The position numbers and the translations under genes were made by a program. Under the pieces are notes generated by a model, which saw nothing but the letters and a program-made list of their open reading frames with translations, made no database searches and had not been told where the DNA came from. Shown one piece after another: positions 6,523 through 12,412 of a stretch of 14,786 nt of DNA (its first letter is position 1; every line of letters begins with the position of its first letter). This DNA comes from Candidatus Zambryskiibacteriota bacterium (GTDB taxonomy: Bacteria; Patescibacteriota; Minisyncoccia; Phycocordibacterales; Zambryskibacteraceae), in assembly GCA_024654145.1 (NCBI GenBank), contig JANLIM010000073.1, positions 1 to 14,786 on the forward strand. Direction: 5' to 3'.

Positions 6523-6551
6523 ATGTACAGTATATCAGTATATTGTACATA
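6521..6551 (-). promoter_or_regulatory. Operator overlapping the leaderless promoter of the TrpR-like gene
   Basis: The arms TATGTACAGTATA (6522-6534) and TATATTGTACATA (6539-6551) flank TCAG, with one mismatched pair (6530/6543). The minus-strand extended -10 TGATATACT occupies 6537-6529 and is followed by GTACAT and the ATG at 6522, which places +1 on the start codon. A protein bound here would cover both promoter and start codon. Confidence 0.75.
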
Positions 6552-6567
6552 AATACTAATTGTCGAG

Positions 6568-6645
6568 TTAAGAAGTAGCCCACTTTTTAATCCGAGAAAT
6601 ACGCGACTCAAGCGCCCGAATTTCATCTCGGATAATGGTGGCGGT
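6568..6645 (-). pseudogene. uvrB: Orphan 3' end of a second uvrB (UVR motif remnant)
   Basis: Directly after the patatin-like stop codon, in the same frame, the DNA reads T-A-T-I-I-R-D-E-I-R-A-L-E-S-R and on to a TAA at 6568-6570 (25 codons). The intact uvrB ends T-A-V-I-I-R-D-E-I-R-A-L-E-T-K. Twelve of the first 13 residues match, but many codons differ: the remnant uses GC-richer codons (CGG GCG CTT GAG) where uvrB has AGA GCA TTA GAA. It has no start and no ribosome site. It looks like the original end of uvrB, displaced by DNA carrying a new uvrB end plus the patatin gene. Confidence 0.8.
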
Positions 6646-7473
6646 TCAGAGCATCTCAATTGTACCGCTCATACCAAACTCTTTTTTAGTAAATTCTCCT
6701 GCTGCTTTCGCTGTTGCTATTAATTTATCTTTATCAGTTTCGAACTTACTTATTTTCAAACCCGCAGGTGGGTTAATAACATATATATTGTTTGGCAATC
6801 CATGAGTCTTCAGCTGATCATGATAATTATTTACAACCAAAACATCTGTAGCGCCTTGACTTAGAGGATAGATAGCATGTTTATAATAAATATCCTTCTG
6901 TGCACCCCATAGTAGAAGTGCGTCTTTATACTTTCTTCCATCTATCTCAACTGAGCCGGGATAGAAAAAAGGTATAGACATTGAAGCTTGCAGTAATTTC
7001 TGAAACTGGTCACGTGAAAATTTTTTAAGCTCAATGTACTCTATTCTTTTGCCTTTGATATCCCACAAGGCTGCATAAAGGTTGGAGTGTGAATTAAATA
7101 ATGTTTCAAGATCCAATTTTTTATCACTTTTCATTACACTCATCAACTTTTCTATGTCTACTACTTTCCAAAAACGTAAATAATTTATAAAATTCTTACT
7201 TACTAAATCTTCATAATATATAGACATTCCCTTACTTCCACCTTTCCTCCCGTCTTCCGTAAGGAAATAGCAAGCATTAGGGAACCCAGCAGATATAACA
7301 TATATGTCATCAAAGACCTTGCCTAGCCCCATTTCCTGTAGAGCCTTAAGCGAGCCGGCGCTGCTTATCCCGGACATTAGTCCCCCATGCAGTACCAGGG
7401 AAATTCTTCTGCCATCATTTACCGGTACAGTTTTTCCTTTTCTCTCAAGGATACTTTTTAACACCTGGTTCAT
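6646..7473 (-). CDS. Patatin-like phospholipase family protein, divergent (275 aa)
   Basis: The N-terminal half shows a patatin-type fold: RISLVLHGGLMSGISSAGSLKALQEMG (about 23-49) corresponds to the Gly-rich oxyanion loop and first helix, and YVISAGFPNACYF (about 58-70) to the nucleophile elbow with Ser61. SIPFFYPGSVEIDGRKYKDALLL (about 167-189) matches the region of the catalytic Asp. Patatins are Ser/Asp-dyad lipid acyl hydrolases. The motifs are eroded: GGG.R.G reads GGLMSG, GxSxG reads VISAG, and DG reads DA, so activity is uncertain. No signal peptide is seen. The start ATG is 4 nt after the uvrB stop; GTG at 7476 is an alternative. The gene is visibly AT-richer than its neighbours and sits between uvrB and a uvrB 3' remnant, consistent with transfer. 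Confidence 0.8.
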   Translation of the reverse strand: MNQVLKSILERKGKTVPVNDGRRISLVLHGGLMSGISSAGSLKALQEMGLGKVFDDIYVISAGFPNACYFLTEDGRKGGSKGMSIYYEDLVSKNFINYLRFWKVVDIEKLMSVMKSDKKLDLETLFNSHSNLYAALWDIKGKRIEYIELKKFSRDQFQKLLQASMSIPFFYPGSVEIDGRKYKDALLLWGAQKDIYYKHAIYPLSQGATDVLVVNNYHDQLKTHGLPNNIYVINPPAGLKISKFETDKDKLIATAKAAGEFTKKEFGMSGTIEML

Positions 7474-7477
7474 CACC

Positions 7478-9496
7478 TTATTTTAATCCTAATTTAGTTT
7501 CTAATGCTCTAATTTCATCCCTTATGATTACAGCAGTCTCAAAATCCAAGTTTTTGACCGCATCTTCCATTTCTTGCTTCTTCATCTTGATAAGTTTCTT
7601 AGGTGCCTTTTTAAACATAGCAGCATCTGTTTCAAGTAGAAGACCTACTGCTTGATGATGCTCGCGCTCCAATGTGTCGGTAATATCTTTGATCTTTTTA
7701 ATAATAGTTTTCGGGGTAATGTTGTGCTTCTTGTTGTACTCAGTTTGAATCTTCCTTCTGCGAGCGGTCTCGTCGATGGCATACTTCATTGAACCGGTCA
7801 TGCGATCAGCATAGAGAATCACCCTTCCCTCAAGGTTACGAGCGGCGCGACCAATAATCTGAATAAGTGAGGTCTCGCTTCGGAGAAATCCTTCCTTGTC
7901 CGCATCAAGTATGCCGATCAAAGTCACCTCGGGCAGGTCAAGACCCTCTCTAAGTAAGTTCACTCCCACAATACAATCGAATTCACCGCGGCGAAGCGAG
8001 GTCAAGATCTCAATACGCTCGATAGTTTTGATATCGCTGTGCAAGTACTCTGCTTTGATTTTCTTTTCTTTTAAATACTCGGAGAGGTCTTCAGCCATTC
8101 TTTTCGTCAGCGTGGTAGCAATGACACGACCGCCCTTCTCAATCGCTTTCACCGCTTCAGAAATAAAATCTTGAATCTGTCCTTCGTACTTGCCTTTGCT
8201 TTGAATCGGACGAACTGTCACCTCCGGGTCAATAAGTCCAGTTGGGCGGATAATCTGTTCTACCACCTGCTGACTCTTCTCCTTCTCATACTTTGCTGGA
8301 GTGGCTGTCGTGTAAATGACTTGACCAACTCTTTCAGAAAATTCATCAAACTTTAGCGGGCGGTTGTCTCGAGCAGAAGGAAGCCTAAACCCATGCTCCA
8401 CAAGTGTATCCTTACGACTCTTGTCACCCGCATACATACCGCCGATCTGAGGCACCGTCACGTGAGACTCGTCGATGATAGTGAGGAAGTCCGCACTACC
8501 GTCAGCTTTCTTAGGGAAATAATCAAGAAGCGTATAGGGAGCTTCTCCCGGTTTCTTGCCGGAGAAGTGTCGGGAGTAGTTCTCTATGCCGTTGGTGTAG
8601 CCCACTTCGCGAAGCATGGCGAGATCATATGTAGTGCGGCGTTTCAATCTCTCCGCTTCGAGAATCTTCCCTTCTTCTTTAAACTTCTCTAGCTGTCCTT
8701 CAAGCTCGGCTTTGATGCTTTTGAGCGCTTTTCCCGCCGCTTTGTCCCCCGTGATAAAGTGTTTTGCTGGAAAAAGGAAAAATACATCTACTTCGTTAAT
8801 AATGGTTTGCGAAACGGCATCAATCCTTTTAATCACTGAAATGTTTTTACCTTCAATTTCAATTCTATAAATTATCCTTTCTGAAACTGGCATGATTTCA
8901 ATCACGTTTCCAAGAGCGCGAAAGGTTCCAGGCTTAATATCTGAGTTAGTGCGAGTGTAGTGGATATCTATAAGCTCTCGGATCATGTCTGCACGAGAAG
9001 CACTTTGACCCTTCTCAATCTTAAGGTTTACCTTCTCGTACTCCTCTGGATTTCCCAAACCATAGATACAAGAAACAGACGCAACGATAATAACGTCCTT
9101 CCTAGTCAAAAGCGCCTGGGTAGAAGCGTGGCGTAAGCGTTCAATCTCTTCGTTAATCATCGCCTCCTTCTCTATATAAGTGTCCGTAGTGGGAAGATAC
9201 GCTTCTGGCTGATAGTAGTCGTAGTAGGAGACAAAGTAATGCACGGCATTCTCTGGGAAGAATTCTCGATATTCCTGAGCAAGCTGAGCAGCAAGAGTTT
9301 TGTTGTGTGCGATGACTAGAGTAGGCTTTCCTACCTGAGCAATAACATTAGCTGCGGTAAATGTCTTGCCGGAGCCAGTAACGCCCAAAAGAGTCTGGTG
9401 GCGCAGACCTTTTTTAATACCTTCGACCAACCCCTTAATTGCCTTAGGCTGGTCCCCCGCCGGCTTGAATTCATTATTTATCTTAAAAACGGGCAT
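7478..9496 (-). CDS. uvrB: Excinuclease ABC subunit UvrB (672 aa)
   Basis: UvrB is the ATP-dependent damage-verification helicase that receives lesions from UvrA and recruits UvrC. Motifs: Walker A GVTGSGKT (38-45), beta-hairpin region YYDYYQPEAYLPTTDTYIEK (91-110), DESHVTVPQ (342-350), TTATPAKYE (396-404), VGVNLLREGLDLPEV (510-524), IGRAARN (548-554) and a C-terminal UVR motif (about 634-669) that binds UvrC. Length is normal. The reading frame stays open upstream to 9574, but that part runs through a terminator hairpin; the conserved start MPVFKINNEFKPAGDQP begins at 9496. TATACT lies exactly 6 nt before that ATG and there is no Shine-Dalgarno, suggesting a leaderless message. The last few dozen bases are AT-rich like the following patatin gene. 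Confidence 0.97.
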   Translation of the reverse strand: MPVFKINNEFKPAGDQPKAIKGLVEGIKKGLRHQTLLGVTGSGKTFTAANVIAQVGKPTLVIAHNKTLAAQLAQEYREFFPENAVHYFVSYYDYYQPEAYLPTTDTYIEKEAMINEEIERLRHASTQALLTRKDVIIVASVSCIYGLGNPEEYEKVNLKIEKGQSASRADMIRELIDIHYTRTNSDIKPGTFRALGNVIEIMPVSERIIYRIEIEGKNISVIKRIDAVSQTIINEVDVFFLFPAKHFITGDKAAGKALKSIKAELEGQLEKFKEEGKILEAERLKRRTTYDLAMLREVGYTNGIENYSRHFSGKKPGEAPYTLLDYFPKKADGSADFLTIIDESHVTVPQIGGMYAGDKSRKDTLVEHGFRLPSARDNRPLKFDEFSERVGQVIYTTATPAKYEKEKSQQVVEQIIRPTGLIDPEVTVRPIQSKGKYEGQIQDFISEAVKAIEKGGRVIATTLTKRMAEDLSEYLKEKKIKAEYLHSDIKTIERIEILTSLRRGEFDCIVGVNLLREGLDLPEVTLIGILDADKEGFLRSETSLIQIIGRAARNLEGRVILYADRMTGSMKYAIDETARRRKIQTEYNKKHNITPKTIIKKIKDITDTLEREHHQAVGLLLETDAAMFKKAPKKLIKMKKQEMEDAVKNLDFETAVIIRDEIRALETKLGLK

Positions 9497-9502
9497 CTCG
9501 CT

Positions 9503-9508
9503 AGTATA
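9503..9508 (-). promoter_or_regulatory. Leaderless-type -10 box of uvrB
   Basis: TATACT on the minus strand is separated from the ATG by exactly 6 nt (AGCGAG), placing +1 on the start codon. The T-rich tail of the preceding terminator (about 9521-9532) falls where a -35 would be, so terminator and promoter are packed together. Confidence 0.55.
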
Positions 9509-9519
9509 AACGTTCGGCA

Positions 9520-9562
9520 GAAGAAAAAGAAAGCCCCGTCGCTTGCGAGCGACGGGGCCTTT
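9520..9562 (-). terminator. Rho-independent terminator of the small membrane-protein gene
   Basis: GCCCCGTCGCT (9533-9543) pairs with AGCGACGGGGC (9548-9558), an 11-bp GC-rich stem with a 4-nt loop, extendable by AAAG/CTTT with one bulge. On the minus strand it is followed by TTTCTTTTTCTTCT. It ends the gene at 9571-9777 immediately before the uvrB promoter. Confidence 0.88.
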
Positions 9563-9570
9563 CGGCCTTC

Positions 9571-9777
9571 TCACACAAGGACTTCTTTTTTCTTCTCTTT
9601 CTCTTTCCTTTCGAGAAACTCGATTACGTAATGGGATGACTCAGCACAGTACGCACCGATAGCAAGCAGGACAAGGAAGAGTATGGCCCCTTCTACCCAT
9701 CCATAACGCCACCAAGCGAGCCCAGAAGCAGCAGACGAGAGAAGGTACCCTGCAAATCCAGCCTTTTCTGATTTCAT
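9571..9777 (-). CDS. Small membrane protein of unknown function (68 aa)
   Basis: I do not recognise the family. The ATG at 9777 is preceded by AAAGGAGA (9790-9783), a strong ribosome site 5 nt away; a longer open frame to 9894 overlaps tgt and has no such site. There are two hydrophobic stretches: GYLLSSAASGLAWWRYGW (about 10-27) and AILFLVLLAIGAYCA (31-45). A charged tail EFLERKEKEKKKE (52-64) follows and probably faces the cytoplasm by the positive-inside rule. It has its own promoter with a perfect TTGACA and its own terminator, so it is an independent single-gene unit between tgt and uvrB. Its Shine-Dalgarno style matches the KGG and DUF5670 genes rather than the housekeeping genes around it. 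Confidence 0.78.
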   Translation of the reverse strand: MKSEKAGFAGYLLSSAASGLAWWRYGWVEGAILFLVLLAIGAYCAESSHYVIEFLERKEKEKKKEVLV

Positions 9778-9806
9778 TGAACTCTCCTTTGTAATTTCCG
9801 ACTTTA

Positions 9807-9834
9807 AATATAAAACAAACACCAAAATTGTCAA
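9807..9834 (-). promoter_or_regulatory. Promoter of the small membrane-protein gene
   Basis: A consensus -35 TTGACA (9834-9829) and -10 TATATT (9812-9807) with 16-nt spacing lie just downstream of the tgt stop. The start point would be near 9800, giving a leader of about 23 nt that contains the AAAGGAGA ribosome site. Confidence 0.75.
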
Positions 9835-9841
9835 CGAACGC

Positions 9842-11059
9842 TTATTTTGAATACTTAGAAAGAAATTTTGTTTTAAACTCTTGAAAATTCCCATCGAGTA
9901 TAGCCTGCCTCATCTGCTTCACAAGATTAATTATGAAATAGAGATTGTGGATGGAACCAAGCGTACCGCCGAGCATTTCATGAGCTCGATAAAGATGACA
10001 AAGATAGGCACGTGAATAGTTCTTGCAGACAGAGCAACCGCACTCCGGATCAAGCGGGCCCGTGTCCTCTCTGTACTCTGCATTCCTGACATTGATCTTC
10101 CCGCTTGAAGTGTAGAGAGTGCCCCCACGTCCGTTACGGGTTGGCGCCACGCAATCAAAAAGGTCAACCCCGTTCTCCACTCCCATAAATAGATCTTCCG
10201 GCTCGCCAATGCCCAGGAGATGCCTTGGCTTATCCTTTGGCAGGATCTCATTGACCCATTTCACCGCTGTTTCCATATCTTCTTTGGCAAAGCTGCCGCC
10301 AATACCGAACCCGTCAAAATCTAACCCTCCGATAAATTCTGCTGATCGCTTGCGTAACGCTTCTTCCCGCCCACCTTGGACGATTCCAAACAACGCTGGC
10401 CCTATTCCACCATTCGCGCGAATTAGAGAATTATGATGGTCAAGTGAGCGTTTAGCCCAACGATGCGTTCGCTCCAGCGCTTCTTCCTGATATTGATAAG
10501 ACTCCGTGGGAGAAGTGCATTCGTCGAAGGCAAAAATAACGTCGGCCCCGAGGTTGTGCTGAATATCTATAGATTTCTCTGGAGTAATGTAGTGAAGCGT
10601 ACCGTCGTGGTGAGAGCGGAAAGAAACGCCGTCTTGCCCAATCTTCGCGAGCCTTGGCTCTTCCCCGTCGAGTGAGCGCTCAGAGAGGAGTTGCGATGGG
10701 TCAGTGATAGAAACTACTTTAGAAATCTCTTTGCCATATGCTGCGCCAAGAGAGAAAACCTGGAAACCACCCGAGTCCGTCATGGTCGGGCCGTGCCAGT
10801 TCATAAACTTCTGTAGTCCTCCAAACTTCTTAACCCTCTCATCTCCTGGTTCAAGATAAAGGTGGTACGTGTTAGCAAGCACTACCTCTGCGCCGGTTTC
10901 AAGTATCTGCTCAGGAGTGAGAGCTTTGACAGAAGCCTTGGTTCCAACACTGACAAAAGCTGGGGTGTGGATCGTGCCGTGAGGTGTTTCGATTACTCCA
11001 GCTCTACCGGGCTTTCCATCAAGCTCTTTTTTTATAGAAAATTTAATCGGCTTACTCAT
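9842..11059 (-). CDS. tgt: tRNA-guanine transglycosylase Tgt (405 aa)
   Basis: Tgt exchanges the wobble guanine (G34) of GUN-anticodon tRNAs for a queuosine precursor base. Numbering from the ATG at 11059: general acid/base Asp95 in MTDSGGFQVFSL (93-104), AFDECTSP (177-184), GIVQGG (225-230), GIGEPEDL (283-290), nucleophile Asp302 in DLFDCVAPTRNGRGG (299-313), and the zinc site C340-x-C342-x2-C345 with H371. A loop of about 25 residues (about 117-142) after the SLGAAYG segment is longer than in E. coli Tgt. The frame continues to 11080 with two more ATGs, but conserved sequence begins only after 11059. None of the starts has a Shine-Dalgarno. No other queuosine gene is in view, so salvage of queuine or a precursor is plausible but unproven. 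Confidence 0.95.
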   Translation of the reverse strand: MSKPIKFSIKKELDGKPGRAGVIETPHGTIHTPAFVSVGTKASVKALTPEQILETGAEVVLANTYHLYLEPGDERVKKFGGLQKFMNWHGPTMTDSGGFQVFSLGAAYGKEISKVVSITDPSQLLSERSLDGEEPRLAKIGQDGVSFRSHHDGTLHYITPEKSIDIQHNLGADVIFAFDECTSPTESYQYQEEALERTHRWAKRSLDHHNSLIRANGGIGPALFGIVQGGREEALRKRSAEFIGGLDFDGFGIGGSFAKEDMETAVKWVNEILPKDKPRHLLGIGEPEDLFMGVENGVDLFDCVAPTRNGRGGTLYTSSGKINVRNAEYREDTGPLDPECGCSVCKNYSRAYLCHLYRAHEMLGGTLGSIHNLYFIINLVKQMRQAILDGNFQEFKTKFLSKYSK

Positions 11060-11094
11060 TAGATAAGGACACATTAACATCTAAAGGATAAATA

Positions 11095-11128
11095 GAAAAA
11101 GTGCGTCCCCCTTGCAGGGAAGACGCAC
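11095..11128 (-). terminator. Rho-independent terminator after the DUF5670 gene
   Basis: GTGCGTC (11101-11107) pairs with GACGCAC (11122-11128); the stem continues inward through G-T and G-C pairs. On the minus strand it is followed by TTTTTCTATTT. It lies 33 nt after the stop codon of the gene at 11161-11310 and just before tgt, so tgt probably has its own promoter or lives on read-through. Confidence 0.85.
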
Positions 11129-11160
11129 CCTTCGCTTACTCGTGAGGTGACGTTGCCGGC

Positions 11161-11310
11161 CTACTGAGTCCGGCGACCCGCGATGATCCCCACCAGAAAC
11201 AGCACGATGGCGATCACCAGGAGCACGTAGATGAAGTTCCCCAGCGTGTAGCCGCTGACGAGTCCGAGCAGCCACAGCACGAGGAGTACCAAAGCAATCG
11301 TAAATAACAT
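11161..11310 (-). CDS. lmo0937-family (DUF5670) membrane micropeptide (49 aa)
   Basis: The translation starts MLFTIALVLLVLWLLGLVSG and contains YTLGNFIYVLLVIAIVLFLV and GIIAGRRTQ. This matches the pattern of lmo0937/DUF5670 proteins: two short membrane helices (about 2-19 and 27-43) joined by a polar turn YTLGN and ending in a basic GRR tail. Members are found across many bacteria and their function is not established; the topology suggests both ends face the cytoplasm. The ATG is preceded by AAAGGG 8 nt upstream, and it has its own promoter (11345-11372) and terminator (11095-11128), so it is an autonomous unit between mreB and tgt. Its GC-rich codons (CTG, GTG, ATC) differ from the flanking genes, which hints at acquisition. 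Confidence 0.88.
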   Translation of the reverse strand: MLFTIALVLLVLWLLGLVSGYTLGNFIYVLLVIAIVLFLVGIIAGRRTQ

Positions 11311-11344
11311 CTGTTCTACCCTTTCCGGGCCTTTGCCCAAAAAG

Positions 11345-11372
11345 AATATACAACTAATTCATTAAAAAGCAA
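11345..11372 (-). promoter_or_regulatory. Promoter of the DUF5670 gene
   Basis: TTGCTT (11372-11367) and TATATT (11350-11345) are spaced by 16 nt. They lie directly after the mreB stop codon and about 35 nt upstream of the DUF5670 ATG. Confidence 0.6.
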
Positions 11373-11379
11373 GGCTAGG

Positions 11380-12384
11380 CTATCTCTTTGAAATCACACT
11401 CTTCTTATACGTATCCAAATGATCAAGAGCAATTCCCGTGCCTTTGACGACACAAAAGTAAGCGTCTTTGGCCAAAACAGCCTTTACTCCAGTGCGGCGA
11501 AACATTAGTTCAGGCAAATTGCGAAGCTGGGACGAGCCGCCGGTCATAATAATTCCCCTATCAATAATATCGGAAGCAAGTTCTGGCGGAGTCTCTTGCA
11601 AAACTTCTTTCACAGCCTTTACCATCTCACGAAGTTCTTTAGAAATGGCCTTCACCACTTCACTAGTCTTAAGTTCAATTGTGCGAGGAAGACCGAGGAT
11701 AAAGTCTCTCCCCTTCACATTCATCACAAGCTCTTCGTCAAGAGGTATGGCGGAACCAATTTGGATTTTAATATCTTCGGCTGTTTTATCACCGATTACC
11801 AGGTTGAAGTTCTTTTTTACATAATCGGCAATTGCGACATCGAGTTTATTGCCCGCTACCTTTACCGATGTGGAAGCCACTATGCCGCCAAGAGAAATGA
11901 CGGCCACATCTGTTGTCCCTCCACCAATATCCACAATCATATGCCCAGCCGCTTCCTGAATAGGAATACCTGCACCAATAGCAGCAAGTATGGGCTCTTT
12001 AACAACATAAGCATTTCTCGCGCCGGCCTTTACCGCGGCTTCCACAACGGCGCGCCTTTCTGTTGATGTCACTCCGGCGGGAACGGATATAAGCACGTCA
12101 GGCTTAAAGAAATTCCACTTCCCCAGAGTCTTGTCTATATAGTGGCGGAGCATGGCTTCCGTCACGCGGTAGTCTGCGATCACACCGTCTCGCATAGGTC
12201 GATACGCAATAATATCTCCAGGCGTACGGCCAATCATGATCTTTGCCTCGGCACCTATAGCGAGGATCTTATTGTCAGATTCAGAAACTGCCACCACCGA
12301 TGGCTCGTTTAAAACAATACCTTTGCCGGGTACGAAGACCAGGATATTGGTGGTGCCGAGATCGATGCCAAGCTTTTTCGCCAT
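11380..12384 (-). CDS. mreB: Rod shape-determining actin homologue MreB (334 aa)
   Basis: MreB is a membrane-associated actin-like ATPase that guides cell-wall synthesis and rod shape. It begins MAKKLGIDLGTTNILVFV, the phosphate-1 loop of the actin fold. It continues with GRTPGDIIAYRPMRDGVIADY (about 54-74), DIGGGTTDVAVISLGG (about 154-169, phosphate 2), a GDKTAEDIKIQIGSA segment typical of MreB, and IIMTGGSSQLRNLPEL (about 285-300, adenosine motif), where canonical MreB usually has TGGGALL. Length is normal. A TTG at 12396 extends the frame by four codons but is unlikely. There is no Shine-Dalgarno; TATAGT at 12407-12402 gives a leader of only about 10 nt. It diverges from priA across a 28-bp gap. 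No mreC or mreD follows; the next gene on the strand is the DUF5670 micropeptide. Confidence 0.95.
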   Translation of the reverse strand: MAKKLGIDLGTTNILVFVPGKGIVLNEPSVVAVSESDNKILAIGAEAKIMIGRTPGDIIAYRPMRDGVIADYRVTEAMLRHYIDKTLGKWNFFKPDVLISVPAGVTSTERRAVVEAAVKAGARNAYVVKEPILAAIGAGIPIQEAAGHMIVDIGGGTTDVAVISLGGIVASTSVKVAGNKLDVAIADYVKKNFNLVIGDKTAEDIKIQIGSAIPLDEELVMNVKGRDFILGLPRTIELKTSEVVKAISKELREMVKAVKEVLQETPPELASDIIDRGIIMTGGSSQLRNLPELMFRRTGVKAVLAKDAYFCVVKGTGIALDHLDTYKKSVISKR

Positions 12385-12397
12385 AAGAATTACCAAA

Positions 12398-12407
12398 TGA
12401 TACTATA
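12398..12407. promoter_or_regulatory. Overlapping divergent -10 boxes of priA and mreB
   Basis: On the plus strand TGA TACTAT (12398-12406) is an extended -10 ending exactly 6 nt before the priA ATG at 12413. On the minus strand TATAGT (12407-12402) is the best -10 for mreB. The two hexamers share five base pairs, so RNA polymerase bound in one direction should exclude the other. Confidence 0.6.
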
Positions 12408-12412
12408 ACGTG

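Noticed and set aside
6037..6551. Insertion-sequence terminal repeats flanking the TrpR-like gene
   Set aside because: The enclosed gene is a helix-turn-helix regulator, not a transposase, no target-site duplication is seen, and the palindromes sit on promoter elements.
9497..9574. Longer uvrB reading frame starting at 9574
   Set aside because: The extra 26 codons run through the terminator hairpin and have no ribosome site; conserved UvrB sequence starts at 9496.
11081..11353. Minus-strand open frame of 90 aa in another frame over the DUF5670 gene
   Set aside because: Arg/His-rich shadow of the real GC-rich 49-aa gene at 11161-11310, without a ribosome site or family resemblance.
12385..12396. 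TTG start for mreB four codons upstream
   Set aside because: The ATG at 12384 begins the conserved MAKKLGIDLG sequence; the TTG has no supporting signal.
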